Shown: positions 1 through 11,651, counted from the stretch's first letter. The stretch is DNA of 64,000 nucleotides from Arthrobacter sp. ISL-30 (GCF_018613855.1 NZ_JAGGPK010000006.1:62001-126000), one strand, 5' to 3'. Numbers and translations are program-made. The notes: a model not told the origin generated them from the sequence alone.

Positions 1-1904
1 ATAAGTGGCGTGCTCGCCGCCCAGGCCTGCGGCGAACACGCCGTCGGGTAGGGGACAGGCTGGGCGAATTGCTCCCGGCTGAAGCCGCAGAACAGTTCCG
101 GCAGCCGACCACCCGAGTACTCCGCCGCTTCCAACAGGGCGGTGGTGATCCGCTGCGCCTGCTCCACGAAACCGTAGCGCCTCAGTCCGCCCGCAGCGAT
201 TGCAGTGTCGTGGGGCCAGACCGATCCATTGTGGTAGCTGGCGGGATTGTAGGCAGCCATGTCGCTCGCCAGGGTTCGGACTCCCCAGCCGCTGAACATC
301 TCGCGGGACATGAGCCGTTCGACCACCAGCGGCGCCTTGTCCTCATCGACGATGCCGAACAGCAGGCAGTGCCCCATGTTGGAAGCGCAGGCATCGACGG
401 GCCTCTTGTGACGGTCCAGCGCGACAGCGTAGTAGCCCTTGTCTGGCAGCCAGAACTGTTCGTTGAACTGCCTTTTCAGCAGCGCGCCGCGGTCCCGCAA
501 CTCGGCCGCCAAGGCCAGATCACCGGCGTCGTAAGCTATCTTGGCGCGGGCCTGGTACGCGCTGTAGACATAGGCCTGGACCTCGCATACTGCGATTGGC
601 GGCTCAGCCATCCTGCCGTCCGCGAAGTTGATGCCGTCCGAGGAATCCTTCCAGCCCTGGTTGATGAGCCCGCGGGGGTTCAGGCGCTCGTACTCGACAA
701 AGCCGTCCCCGTCCTTGTCGCCGTAATCCCGGATCCAGTCCAGAGCGCGATCGGCATGGGGCAGCAGCGCTGCGATAGTGTCGCTGGCAAAACCCCAACG
801 GCTCACCTCGCCAAGCACGGACACGAACAGGGGAGTGGCGTCGACACTTCCGTAGTAGGCCGACTTCCCGCCGAGCGCCAATCCGCTGGAAATGTCCAGC
901 CTGACCTCGTGCAGGATCCTGCCCGGCTCCTCCTCGCTCAAATTGTCTACCACTTTGCCCTGGCGGTCGGCCAGGGTCTGCAGTGTGCCAAGGGCCAGGG
1001 ACGGGTCCACCAGAAGCGACATGATCGAGGCCCATATGGAGTCCCGTCCGAACAGGGTCATAAACCATGGGGCGCCGGCGGCCACAACAACGCGATCCGG
1101 ATGTTCAGGATCCTCAATCCTAAGGGCGCCGAGGTCTTCATAGCTGCGCTGTAGGGTGTGTTCGATGGAGGCATTGCCCATGTGCAGCACCGGGATCTTG
1201 GCCACCCACTCCTGGCGTCTCCGGTCGCTCAAGGACATTTCGCCCTCAGCAGGACGCCCAATGGGTGACACTGGGCCAGTTCCATCAAGGGCGGGTACCA
1301 CGCTTAGCAGTCCGGTCCAGTGTCCATGGGGCGGGACGGTGATACGGAAAGTAACGCCTTCCGGTCCAACCTCGCCACCGCTGGCTTTGACGACGACGCC
1401 CTTCCGGACGTCCCGCCAGACGCCCCGGATGGTCAGCGAATCGCCGTCCGGCTGGCGGGACTCTTCCCAGTGTCGTGGGACGCGTGCCTCCTTTACTTCG
1501 AAGAGGTCCGCGAAATCCGATTCGGCCACCAAGGCAACATTGCACTTCGCAGCATGCGATGAATAGTTCCGGACCGTGATCTCCTCCAGGATTCCGGCAC
1601 GCACTTCGCGCAGGCGCTCCACGATCAGTGGGCTGTCCGCATGTCCGTCAGAGCGGGGAACACGGCAGGCAAAAAGGGCACGGTACGGTTGCTTCATCTC
1701 CGCCGCGAGCGGCTCCAGCGGCTTGCCATTGACGGTGAGATTCCAGCGGGACAGGATGCGGGTGTCTTCCTGGAAAACCCCGTGCGAATATTCCGGATGG
1801 ATGTCTCCGTTTGCGGAGGAGATACAGAAGGACGTCCCCTCCACCAACGTAACCGTCCCGGTGCCCCAAGGCCCGGCAGCAGTATCGGCATTCCATCCAG
1901 CCAT
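1..1904 (-). CDS. Glycogen debranching / amylo-alpha-1,6-glucosidase family protein, 3' end outside window
   Basis: The reading frame is open from an ATG at 1904 to the window edge (about 634 codons), so only the C-terminal end is missing. The start is set by a strong GAAGGAGG ribosome site just upstream. The N-terminal roughly 250 residues look like the beta-sandwich domain of glycogen-debranching-like proteins (GTVTLVEGTSFCISSANGDI). The rest is an (alpha/alpha)6 glucosidase-type domain, with FMTLFGRDSIWASIM, SYHNGSVWPHDTAIAAGG and the CSPQAWAAS motif close to the edge. By family it hydrolyses alpha-linked glucosides; the exact substrate is not visible. It diverges from the Gfo/Idh operon, and paired LacI-type palindromes lie between them, so co-regulation is likely. 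Confidence 0.88.
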   Translation of the reverse strand, partial: MAGWNADTAAGPWGTGTVTLVEGTSFCISSANGDIHPEYSHGVFQEDTRILSRWNLTVNGKPLEPLAAEMKQPYRALFACRVPRSDGHADSPLIVERLREVRAGILEEITVRNYSSHAAKCNVALVAESDFADLFEVKEARVPRHWEESRQPDGDSLTIRGVWRDVRKGVVVKASGGEVGPEGVTFRITVPPHGHWTGLLSVVPALDGTGPVSPIGRPAEGEMSLSDRRRQEWVAKIPVLHMGNASIEHTLQRSYEDLGALRIEDPEHPDRVVVAAGAPWFMTLFGRDSIWASIMSLLVDPSLALGTLQTLADRQGKVVDNLSEEEPGRILHEVRLDISSGLALGGKSAYYGSVDATPLFVSVLGEVSRWGFASDTIAALLPHADRALDWIRDYGDKDGDGFVEYERLNPRGLINQGWKDSSDGINFADGRMAEPPIAVCEVQAYVYSAYQARAKIAYDAGDLALAAELRDRGALLKRQFNEQFWLPDKGYYAVALDRHKRPVDACASNMGHCLLFGIVDEDKAPLVVERLMSREMFSGWGVRTLASDMAAYNPASYHNGSVWPHDTAIAAGGLRRYGFVEQAQRITTALLEAAEYSGGRLPELFCGFSREQFAQPVPYPTACSPQAWAASTPL

Positions 1905-2058
1905 CCCCCCTCCTTCACGGGATTGCAACTGTGCCCGACATGGGACACCGTCCACATTCGTGCGACGCTTTTCATTTTCTGATCCGACGCTACGCTTGCG
2001 TTTCCTGGGATGCCAGCATCCTCTTGGCACCTTTCTTCCCCGAGACCTTGACGACAAA

Positions 2059-2092
2059 GTTATCGATAACAAACAATTGCGTTATCGATAAC
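2059..2092. promoter_or_regulatory. Twin LacI-type operators GTTATCGATAAC
   Basis: Two identical perfect 12-bp palindromes, GTTATCGATAAC, lie at 2059-2070 and 2081-2092. Their centres are 22 bp apart, about two helical turns. They sit in the divergent region between the debranching enzyme and the Gfo/Idh operon. The central CG and the length fit LacI-family operators, and the LacI gene at 5056 ends the downstream operon. No convincing -35/-10 pair could be assigned. Confidence 0.75.
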
Positions 2093-2168
2093 TTTTACTC
2101 AGGGTCGATTCGGACAGGGCAGCCCAACGCCTTCTGACGAATTTACGTCCTTAATCAGGAAGCCGGGA

Positions 2169-3293
2169 ATGACAACGCAGCAAACAGGCCCAGAAGAAAA
2201 CCACCCCCTGCGCGTCGGGATTATCGGCACGGGCGGCATCGCCCATGCCCACGCCGGGGCGCTCCTGCAGCAGGAAGGGATCGAACTCGCAGTCGCCATC
2301 GACGTCGAACCCTCGCGTTCCGAAGCGTTCGCGGACAAGTTTGCCATCGGCCGGACAGCCGTGAGCCTGGCTGACGCCTTGAACAACGGCGCCCTTGACA
2401 TGGTGGCAGTGTGTACGCCGCCGTCGAGCCACCAACCCCTCGCGCTGGAGGCACTGTCCTATGGCCTTCACGTGGTTATCGAAAAGCCCCCGGCGCTGTC
2501 CCTAAGGCAAATGCGCGAGCTCCAGCACGCCGAAGCCGCCTCGGCAGGCTCCGTGAGCTGCATCTTCCAGCACCGCTTCGGCTCGGCAGCGCAAAGGCTG
2601 GTGAGCCTGCAGAGCTTAGGGCTCCTGGGAAAGCCGCTCGTCGGAGCGTGTAACACGTTCTGGTTCCGCGACCAGGCCTACTTCGACGTCCCCTGGCGCG
2701 GCCGCTGGGATGTCGAAGGGGGAGGCCCAACGATGGGTCACGGCATCCACCAGTTCGATCTGCTCACCCATGTTTGGGGGCCGTGGGCTGAAGTGACAGC
2801 CTTCGCGTCCAAGCTGGCCCGGCAGACCGACACCGAGGATGTCTCGGCAGCGATCGTTCGCTTCGAATCCGGTGCCATCGCGACCATCACCAGTTCCGTG
2901 ATTTCGCCACGGGAAACCTCGCAGCTCCGGCTCGACTACGAGTTCGCGACGGTCGAACTCGAGCATCTCTATGGCTACAGCAACAACAACTGGTCATTCA
3001 CTCCGGCCCCCGGCAGTGAGGAACTGAGGGCGGCCTGGGCCTCCGACGACGACGTCGCAAGCGGTCACTTGGCGCAATACAAGGCGATTGTCGACGCTCT
3101 CAGCACAGGGAGCCCGGCTTCGGTGTCGCTTCAGGACGCCTACGCCACCATGGAACTCGCGGCCGCCATCTATGCCTCCAGTCTGACCGGAATGCCCATT
3201 GAACGTGGGCAGATCGACGAGGCGAACCCCTTCTACTCGCGCATGGACGGGCATCTGGAACCGTGGAAGCAGCAGGAGGCATCAAAGGCATGA
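2169..3293 (+). CDS. Gfo/Idh/MocA family oxidoreductase
   Basis: 374 residues, the normal length for NAD(P)-dependent sugar or cyclitol dehydrogenases of this family. The N-terminal Rossmann motif is VGIIGTGGIAHAHA (about residues 16-29). The family EKPPALS motif follows near residue 105, and then the C-terminal alpha/beta domain. It probably oxidises or epimerises a sugar or sugar acid, but the substrate cannot be read from sequence. It is the first gene of a tightly packed operon: its stop overlaps the next start as ATGA. Twin LacI operators lie about 80 bp upstream. Confidence 0.9.
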   Translation: MTTQQTGPEENHPLRVGIIGTGGIAHAHAGALLQQEGIELAVAIDVEPSRSEAFADKFAIGRTAVSLADALNNGALDMVAVCTPPSSHQPLALEALSYGLHVVIEKPPALSLRQMRELQHAEAASAGSVSCIFQHRFGSAAQRLVSLQSLGLLGKPLVGACNTFWFRDQAYFDVPWRGRWDVEGGGPTMGHGIHQFDLLTHVWGPWAEVTAFASKLARQTDTEDVSAAIVRFESGAIATITSSVISPRETSQLRLDYEFATVELEHLYGYSNNNWSFTPAPGSEELRAAWASDDDVASGHLAQYKAIVDALSTGSPASVSLQDAYATMELAAAIYASSLTGMPIERGQIDEANPFYSRMDGHLEPWKQQEASKA

Positions 3294-4237
3294 ACATCAC
3301 CAGCAATCTGGACTGGCAGGACGATTCACAGGCAGGGACAGTCAATGTCAACCTCGGCGACGTCGACATCCTGAGCTACACATACAAGTCCGACGACGAG
3401 CAGCGGGAATCGCCGAGGCCGTTCTTCCACCCCGTGCGCACCCCGGCTGGGGACACCGTGAGCATCTATCGGCCTCACGATCACGTCTGGCACAAAGGGA
3501 TCGCCTGGTCCCTTCCCCATTTCGGGGATGACAACTTCTGGGGAGGCCCAAGCTATCGGAGGGGACGGGACTACCAGTGGCTGCCGAACAACGGCCGCAT
3601 GGATCACGTGAAGATCCTGGAGTCGGGCATTGTGGGCGATACCTTCCGGTTTTCCCATGAGCTGTCCTGGCAGGCACGGTCCGGGCTGAAAGTTGTTGAA
3701 GAAACCCGCTCGTTTGAGGTCGCTCCCGGGGCCGACCGCGACTCCTGGATCCTGCTTTTCGAGTCGGCCATGACCAACGTTTCAGGCCAGGATGTGCAGA
3801 TCGGTTCCCCCACCACGGAGGGCCGGGACAATGCGGGCTATGGCGGTCTCTTCTGGCGGGGCCCTCGCTCGTTCACTGGGGGGAGCATTTGCGGGCCTTC
3901 GGAGTCCGGCGGCGAGGAGTTGCGCGGAGCACGATCGCCCTGGATGGCCTTTGTAGGCCAGCACGATGAGACCAGCCGCTTCTCCACGGTACTCATGCTG
4001 GATGATGACCGTAACGCCCAGCACCCGCCCCAGTGGTTTGCCCGATCGGAGCCCTTCGCCTGCCTTGGTCCCGCACCCTTTTTCAGTGAGGAAGTCACCT
4101 TCGCCGCCGGGGGCACCATGGTGAACCGATACGCCGTCGTCATTGCCGACGGCGAGTCCACACCGGAGCGCCTGTCGGACCTGGCGGAGGTCGCGGAAGC
4201 TGCCGTCCGGCATTACCAGGTTTTCACCGCGTCATGA
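3290..4237 (+). CDS. PmoA-like DUF6807 family protein
   Basis: 315 residues from the ATG at 3290, which overlaps the upstream stop as ATGA; an earlier in-frame start at 3263 is less likely. It resembles the DUF6807/PmoA-like family, with RPFFHPVRTPAGDTVS, HDHVWHKGIAWSLPHFG and FWGGPSYRR near the N-terminus. Despite the name, these proteins are not methane monooxygenase subunits. They usually sit beside Gfo/Idh oxidoreductases in sugar-catabolic loci, as here. The beta-rich pattern suggests a carbohydrate-binding or enzyme fold, but the function is unknown. The gene is translationally coupled on both sides. Confidence 0.82.
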   Translation: MNITSNLDWQDDSQAGTVNVNLGDVDILSYTYKSDDEQRESPRPFFHPVRTPAGDTVSIYRPHDHVWHKGIAWSLPHFGDDNFWGGPSYRRGRDYQWLPNNGRMDHVKILESGIVGDTFRFSHELSWQARSGLKVVEETRSFEVAPGADRDSWILLFESAMTNVSGQDVQIGSPTTEGRDNAGYGGLFWRGPRSFTGGSICGPSESGGEELRGARSPWMAFVGQHDETSRFSTVLMLDDDRNAQHPPQWFARSEPFACLGPAPFFSEEVTFAAGGTMVNRYAVVIADGESTPERLSDLAEVAEAAVRHYQVFTAS

Positions 4238-4980
4238 GCGGTGAGCAGATGCTGCCCTCGTTTCCGGGAGGGACGGCCTTAACGCGGCTCGGCGTTTACG
4301 ACTGGGAAGCCTCGGACGGCCTCTGCGGAGGATCGCCGCACATGCACACGGCCTCCACCGAGGCCTATCTGGTCCTGGCGGGAACCGGCCAGGTGGAGAC
4401 AATTCGCCCCGCCGGCCATGCGGTTCATGATCTCGCTCCTGGGGACCTCCTCTGGTTCAGCCCGGGAACCATTCACCGGCTCATCAACACTGATGGGCTC
4501 GACCTGCTGGTCATCATGCAGAATGCGGGACTCCCGGAGGCCGGGGATGCTGTGCTGACTTTCCCTGCCGACATCGTGGGAGACCGGGACAATTATGCCC
4601 GTGCGGCGCTGCTGCCCGGACCGGAAACCGGCACTATCAACGTTGGGAAGGCAGCGCGGGCACGGCGGGATGCCGCCATGGCGGGCTATGTCCGGTTGAA
4701 GAAGGCGGTGCTGGCAGGCGACGCGTCCGCCGTCGAAGAGTTTCATCGCGACGCCGTCCAACTGGTCAAGTCCCGGGTCCCGGACTGGCGGGCCCTATGG
4801 AGCCGAACTGTTGCCGCCGAAGCTGTCCGGACCGAGGAATGGCTTAATGCCCTGGAGGAGGGCGACTACTGTCACCTAAAGCGGGCAGCTGTAGCGCGAT
4901 CCCGGCAGGCTCCGGTGGAAGGGAGTTTCGGCATGTGCGGCAGGCTGCACACCTGGGAGCCTGGGGAGATGGCGGGATAG
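4234..4980 (+). CDS. Cupin domain protein
   Basis: 248 residues; the start overlaps the upstream stop (ATGA). The cupin barrel occupies about residues 25-95. Its first motif is PHMHTASTEAYLVLAGTGQV (metal-binding His and Glu) and its second is APGDLLWFSPGTIHRL. The C-terminal 120 residues are helical and charged, with no clear match. Cupins in such operons often act as sugar isomerases, lyases or binding proteins; here the role is inferred only from company with Gfo/Idh and DUF6807 proteins. Confidence 0.82.
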   Translation: MSGEQMLPSFPGGTALTRLGVYDWEASDGLCGGSPHMHTASTEAYLVLAGTGQVETIRPAGHAVHDLAPGDLLWFSPGTIHRLINTDGLDLLVIMQNAGLPEAGDAVLTFPADIVGDRDNYARAALLPGPETGTINVGKAARARRDAAMAGYVRLKKAVLAGDASAVEEFHRDAVQLVKSRVPDWRALWSRTVAAEAVRTEEWLNALEEGDYCHLKRAAVARSRQAPVEGSFGMCGRLHTWEPGEMAG

Positions 4981-5055
4981 GGCGGTTGAAGCAGGGGCAA
5001 GGCGGCCACCCGTCTAGGCTGGTGGGAAACAGGGACGAGCGGGCAGGAGGCCGGG

Positions 5056-6084
5056 ATGGCGCAAGCCGGGGTCGGGCAGGACAGGAGCAAGCCTGCCACG
5101 ATGTACGAGGTGGCTGCCCTGGCCGGGGTTTCCCATCAGACCGTGTCCCGCTACCTCAAGGACAAGGGCGGGCTGAAGCCGGCAACCTTGGAACGGGTAG
5201 AAAAGGCGATGGCGGAGCTCAAGTATTCGCCTAATCTGGCTGCCCGTTCCCTGCGCACGCGGAAGCAGTATCGCGTGGTTGTCCTCGTGCCCGAGGCATC
5301 CCTGTACTTTCCGCTGCGGATGCTCAATGGTGCGGCAAAGGCTGCCCACGCCGCCGGGTATCGCGTCGATGTGGTGTCGCTGGAGGGAACCGCGAAGGAA
5401 CGCTCGCAAAAGATCAGCGATCTGCTTGCGGGCGAGGATCTTGCCGGCCTCCTGTCCTTTGCTCCGCTGCCCGGGAACTCTGGTTCCCTGCAGTCGTCTG
5501 TTCCCGTTGTGGTGGCGGGGGAATACGACGACAAGATGCGCGGCCGCGGGAGCCTGGCGGACGGCACCTTCGAAGCGAAGATCGTTGAGCACCTTGCTGG
5601 CCTCGGGCACCGGCATTTTTTCCATGTGGCCGGCCCCGAGGCCTGGCTTTCGGCGCGCAACCGCCGCGACGCCTATGAGGATGCGATCCAGCGCCTGGGC
5701 CTGACCTCTCACGGCATCGGGCTCGGAGACTGGTCCGCGGCCTCGGGTTACACCGCTGCGCAGGAGATTGTGAAAATTGCTGGGGTAACGGCCGTGGTGG
5801 CAGCCAACGACCAAATGGCCTTCGGCGTGCTGCGTGCCCTCCACGAGAAGGGCATTGCAGTCCCCGGGCAGATCAGTGTTTTCGGTTGGGACGACCTGGC
5901 GGAGTCCAGGTTCTTCGTCCCGTCACTGTCGACCGTGAGCATGGACCTTGAGGCGCTCGGGGAGCGGAGCATGGCCGAGCTGATCGCCGCCGTCCAAGGC
6001 GTCCCGCCCCCGGACAACCTCCCCTCGACGCCAACGATGCGGCTGGTTATCCGGGAGTCGATCGGGCCCGCACGGACAAACTGA
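5056..6084 (+). CDS. LacI family transcriptional regulator
   Basis: 342 residues with a ribosome site (AGGAGG at 5045-5050). The N-terminal LacI helix-turn-helix and hinge are clear: MYEVAALAGVSHQTVSRYL at about residues 16-34 and YSPNLAARSLRTRK at about 58-71. A periplasmic-binding-type effector domain follows (VVAANDQMAFGVLRALHEKG, ISVFGWDDLAESRFFVPSLS). It closes the 2169-6084 gene run and probably binds the two GTTATCGATAAC sites at 2059-2092, controlling both divergent transcripts. The inducer is unknown, presumably a product of the debranching enzyme or operon. Confidence 0.93.
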   Translation: MAQAGVGQDRSKPATMYEVAALAGVSHQTVSRYLKDKGGLKPATLERVEKAMAELKYSPNLAARSLRTRKQYRVVVLVPEASLYFPLRMLNGAAKAAHAAGYRVDVVSLEGTAKERSQKISDLLAGEDLAGLLSFAPLPGNSGSLQSSVPVVVAGEYDDKMRGRGSLADGTFEAKIVEHLAGLGHRHFFHVAGPEAWLSARNRRDAYEDAIQRLGLTSHGIGLGDWSAASGYTAAQEIVKIAGVTAVVAANDQMAFGVLRALHEKGIAVPGQISVFGWDDLAESRFFVPSLSTVSMDLEALGERSMAELIAAVQGVPPPDNLPSTPTMRLVIRESIGPARTN

Positions 6085-6099
6085 CGCAGCAGGACAGTT

Positions 6100-6183
6100 T
6101 TGACCCTCTTTCAGCCCAAAACGACGGCGACACACCGTGGAATCCGAGTGTGTCGCCGTCGAACCTTCGGCAAAGAGGGTCAA
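6100..6183. terminator. Nested inverted repeats, probable bidirectional terminator
   Basis: Two nested perfect inverted repeats lie between the convergent LacI and dimethylglycine oxidase genes. The outer arms are TTGACCCTCTTT (6100-6111) and its complement (6172-6183). The inner arms are 14 bp each, CGACGGCGACACAC (6122-6135) and its complement (6148-6161). An A-rich flank precedes the inner hairpin. The position and symmetry fit a terminator serving both genes. Confidence 0.75.
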
Positions 6184-6214
6184 TTTCGCCGGCAGGCCAA
6201 GCTGCGGCCGCCGA

Positions 6215-8746
<2,532 letters not shown>

Positions 8747-9685
8747 TTAGCGGAATACGACTGTGCGGGTGTTGTTGAGCAGGACACGGTGCTGGCAATG
8801 CCAGCGGACGGCGCGGGACAGGGCCTGGGATTCGGCGTCCCGGCCCACCGTCACCAACGCATTGGGGTCCAGGCTGTGGTCCACGCGGAAGACTTCCTGC
8901 TCGATGATCGGGCCTTCGTCGAGGTCCGCCGTTACGTAGTGTGCGGTGGCACCCACCAGCTTTACTCCGCGGTCATAGGCCTGGTGATAGGGCTTGGCGC
9001 CCTTGAAGCCGGGGAGGAACGAGTGGTGGATGTTGATGGCGCTGCCCCGCAGGGACTGGGACAGCTCGTCCGAGAGCACCTGCATGTAGCGTGCGAGGAC
9101 CACCAGGTCAGCCTCGTATTCTGCGACGAGTTCCAGCAGCCGTGCTTCGGCCTGCGGCTTGGTGTCCGGCGTTACGGGGACGTGGATGAACGGCAGTCCG
9201 GCGGCCTCGGCCATGGGGCGGAGGTCCTCGTGGTTGGAGACGACGACGGCGATCTCCGCGCCCAGGCTGCCTGCACGCCAGCGGAAGATGAGGTCGTTCA
9301 GGCAGTGGCCGAACTTGGAGACCATGACCAGCAGGCGCTGCGGGCGGCCGTCATGGATGGCGAAGTCCATGCTGAACTCGTCGGCGATGTGCGCGAATTC
9401 GGTGGTGAGGCTTTCTGCCGTGGCCTCTGTGGGAACGATGCCGCTTCCGGTGAAAGCGGTGCGAAGGTAGAGCTTGCCGCTGACGTGGTCATCAAACTGC
9501 TGGTGCTCCACAATGTCAAAGCCGCGGTCGGCCAGGAAACCGGTGATCGCCCGGACGATTCCCGGCCGTTCGGGGCAGGCCAGTGTGAGGACGAATTCGG
9601 CCGGCCGGGGCTTGGTCCCCGCCGTCACGGCCCCGGCTTCGGCCGTTGCCCCGCCGACGGGACGGCTTTCAAGAGCTGTGGTCAC
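8747..9685 (-). CDS. purU: Formyltetrahydrofolate deformylase
   Basis: 312 residues. The N-terminal ACT domain (about 28-110) begins with the PERPGIVRAITGFLADRG motif. It is followed by a formyltransferase-type catalytic domain with INIHHSFLPGFKGAKPYHQA and ATAHYVTADLDEGPIIEQE, which carry the expected Asn, His and Asp catalytic residues. It hydrolyses 10-formyl-THF to formate and THF. Within the betaine operon it would regenerate THF for dimethylglycine oxidase. It starts 9 bp after the transporter stop and ends 24 bp before the oxidase start. The first 25 residues are low-complexity, so a slightly later start is possible. Confidence 0.93.
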   Translation of the reverse strand: MTTALESRPVGGATAEAGAVTAGTKPRPAEFVLTLACPERPGIVRAITGFLADRGFDIVEHQQFDDHVSGKLYLRTAFTGSGIVPTEATAESLTTEFAHIADEFSMDFAIHDGRPQRLLVMVSKFGHCLNDLIFRWRAGSLGAEIAVVVSNHEDLRPMAEAAGLPFIHVPVTPDTKPQAEARLLELVAEYEADLVVLARYMQVLSDELSQSLRGSAINIHHSFLPGFKGAKPYHQAYDRGVKLVGATAHYVTADLDEGPIIEQEVFRVDHSLDPNALVTVGRDAESQALSRAVRWHCQHRVLLNNTRTVVFR

Positions 9686-9694
9686 GGTTCTCTC

Positions 9695-11617
9695 CTAGTT
9701 GGTGGATGCGGCGTTGGCAGCTGAGTTGGAGCCGGCTGAGTTGGAGGCTTCGCCAACGCAGCGCCCGTCCGCAGAGCACCGTTCGTCGCATTCATGCTTG
9801 GTCACGAGGTCGAACTGGACCCCGCCGTGCTCACTCACGCCGCTTCGAATGGCGCGTTCGACGACGGAAGTGGCCAGCCGGCGTCGCAGGGACAACGGAT
9901 CCCTGCGAAGGTCCCGGGTGAGGGCGAAGCACAGCAGCAGCATGACCAGGACGAACGGCAGGGCCGCGACGATGGTGATGCGCTGGAGGCCTGACAATGC
10001 TTCAGAGGGGACGTCGCCCCCCGCCAGGAGCATGACGGCAGCCACGGCCCCGGTGAGGAGCCCCCAGAAGATGACCAGGCCCCGGGACGGCTCATTGGAG
10101 CCGTTGGAACTCAGGCTGGACATGACCAGGGAGGCCGAATCGGCGCCGGTCACGAAGAAGATGCCCACCAGCACCATGGCCAGGACTGCCACGGCCGCCG
10201 CGATGCCGCTTGACAGGGGCAGGTTGCGCAGGAGGTCGAAGAGGGCGCCGTCGAAGGAAATGGAGGGTGCGCCGTCGACCATCTTGACCAGGCCGTCGGC
10301 CGGGTTGTCCGTCTTGTCCGCGTTCGCTTGGATGTTGAAGGCGGTTCCGCCAAAGATTCCGAACCAGATCACGCTGACGATGCTCGGCACCAGCAGGACG
10401 CCGGTGACGAACTGACGGATGGTGCGGCCGCGGCTGATGCGGGCGATGAACATGCCAACAAAGGGAGTCCAGGAGACCCACCAGGCCCAATAGAAGATGG
10501 TCCAGCCGGACATCCAGGTCCGGAGGGCCTCGTCGCCGACGGCTTCAGTGCGGGATGACATTTCGGCTAGGTCCCTGGCGTAGTCGCCGATCGCGGCAGG
10601 AATCAGGTTGAGGATGAAGAGCGTGGGCCCGGCGACGAAGACGATGAGCGCCAGTACCACGGCCAGGACCATGTTGATATTGGAAAGCCACTGGATTCCA
10701 CGCCGGATGCCGGAAACTGCGGAGGCTACGAAGCAAACGGTCAGCACAGCGACGATGGCCACAAGCACCGGGGTGGCCAGTTCCCCGACCCAGCCGTTGG
10801 AAGCCAGCCCGCTGCCGATCTGCAGGGCGCCCAGGCCAAGCGATGCGGCGGTGCCGAAGAGGGTGGCGAAGATGGCCAGGATGTTGATGAATTTACCGAC
10901 GGGGCCTTCGACCGTCTTGCTGCCAAAAAGGGATGTAAACGCAGCCGAGATCAGCTGCTTGCGGCCCAGCCGGAATGTTCCGTAAGCCATGGCGACGCCG
11001 ACTACCGCATACATTGCCCATGGGTGCAGGGTCCAGTGGAAGATGGAGGTGGCCATGGCGGTCTGGATGGCTGCCGGAGTCTGGCCGTCAACCGTTCCCG
11101 GCGGCGGGGAAACGTAGTGGTAAAGCGGCTCCGCGACGCCGTAGAACATCAGCCCGATGCCCATGCCTGCCGCGAACATCATGGCGATCCAGGAAACCGT
11201 CCGGAACTCCGGCTTCTCACCGTCCCTGCCCAGGGGAATGTTGCCGAAGCGTCCCAGGGCAAGCCACAGCACGTAGACCACGAACAGGGATGCCAGCACC
11301 ATAAACAGCCAGCCCGTATTCTGCATAACCCAGTCCAGGGCACCTTGCGATGTGCTCGCGAGGCTGTCCCTGCCGAGGAAGCCCCACATCACAAACGCCA
11401 GTGCCAGGACGCCTGTTATTCCGAAAATCGTCTTGTCCAGTCCGAGGACCCGGCGGCCTCGGCGCAGCGCGGCCTGCTCGCCTTCTGTCTGGCGAAGTTC
11501 CTGCAGGATCTGTTCGCAGTCTTCGGTTTCGAGCAGCGGAGCCGGCGTAGCCGAAGACTGTGCCACCGGAGCTTCCGGAAGGCTGTCAATCTCTTCGAGG
11601 TCACTATTCAATGCCAT
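9695..11617 (-). CDS. BCCT family glycine betaine/choline/carnitine transporter
   Basis: 640 residues with about 12 predicted membrane segments. BCCT signatures are present: GMGIGLMFYGVAEPLYHY in the fourth/fifth segment region, and WWVSWTPFVGMFIARISRGR near residue 380. The glycine stretch matches Na+-coupled BetP-type betaine carriers better than carnitine exchangers. The hydrophilic N-terminus is about 55 residues. The C-terminal tail is unusual: it contains HECDERCSADGRC and then an Asn/Ser/Ala-rich end. Gene order with the betaine demethylation enzymes points to betaine uptake for growth rather than only osmoprotection. Confidence 0.93.
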   Translation of the reverse strand: MALNSDLEEIDSLPEAPVAQSSATPAPLLETEDCEQILQELRQTEGEQAALRRGRRVLGLDKTIFGITGVLALAFVMWGFLGRDSLASTSQGALDWVMQNTGWLFMVLASLFVVYVLWLALGRFGNIPLGRDGEKPEFRTVSWIAMMFAAGMGIGLMFYGVAEPLYHYVSPPPGTVDGQTPAAIQTAMATSIFHWTLHPWAMYAVVGVAMAYGTFRLGRKQLISAAFTSLFGSKTVEGPVGKFINILAIFATLFGTAASLGLGALQIGSGLASNGWVGELATPVLVAIVAVLTVCFVASAVSGIRRGIQWLSNINMVLAVVLALIVFVAGPTLFILNLIPAAIGDYARDLAEMSSRTEAVGDEALRTWMSGWTIFYWAWWVSWTPFVGMFIARISRGRTIRQFVTGVLLVPSIVSVIWFGIFGGTAFNIQANADKTDNPADGLVKMVDGAPSISFDGALFDLLRNLPLSSGIAAAVAVLAMVLVGIFFVTGADSASLVMSSLSSNGSNEPSRGLVIFWGLLTGAVAAVMLLAGGDVPSEALSGLQRITIVAALPFVLVMLLLCFALTRDLRRDPLSLRRRLATSVVERAIRSGVSEHGGVQFDLVTKHECDERCSADGRCVGEASNSAGSNSAANAASTN

Positions 11618-11651
11618 GAGGAAGTCCTTTGTTCGGATTCATGGGCTGCTT

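Noticed and set aside
69..1154. 361-codon open frame on the plus strand
   Set aside because: It is antisense to the glycogen debranching gene, whose own frame has family motifs and a ribosome site.
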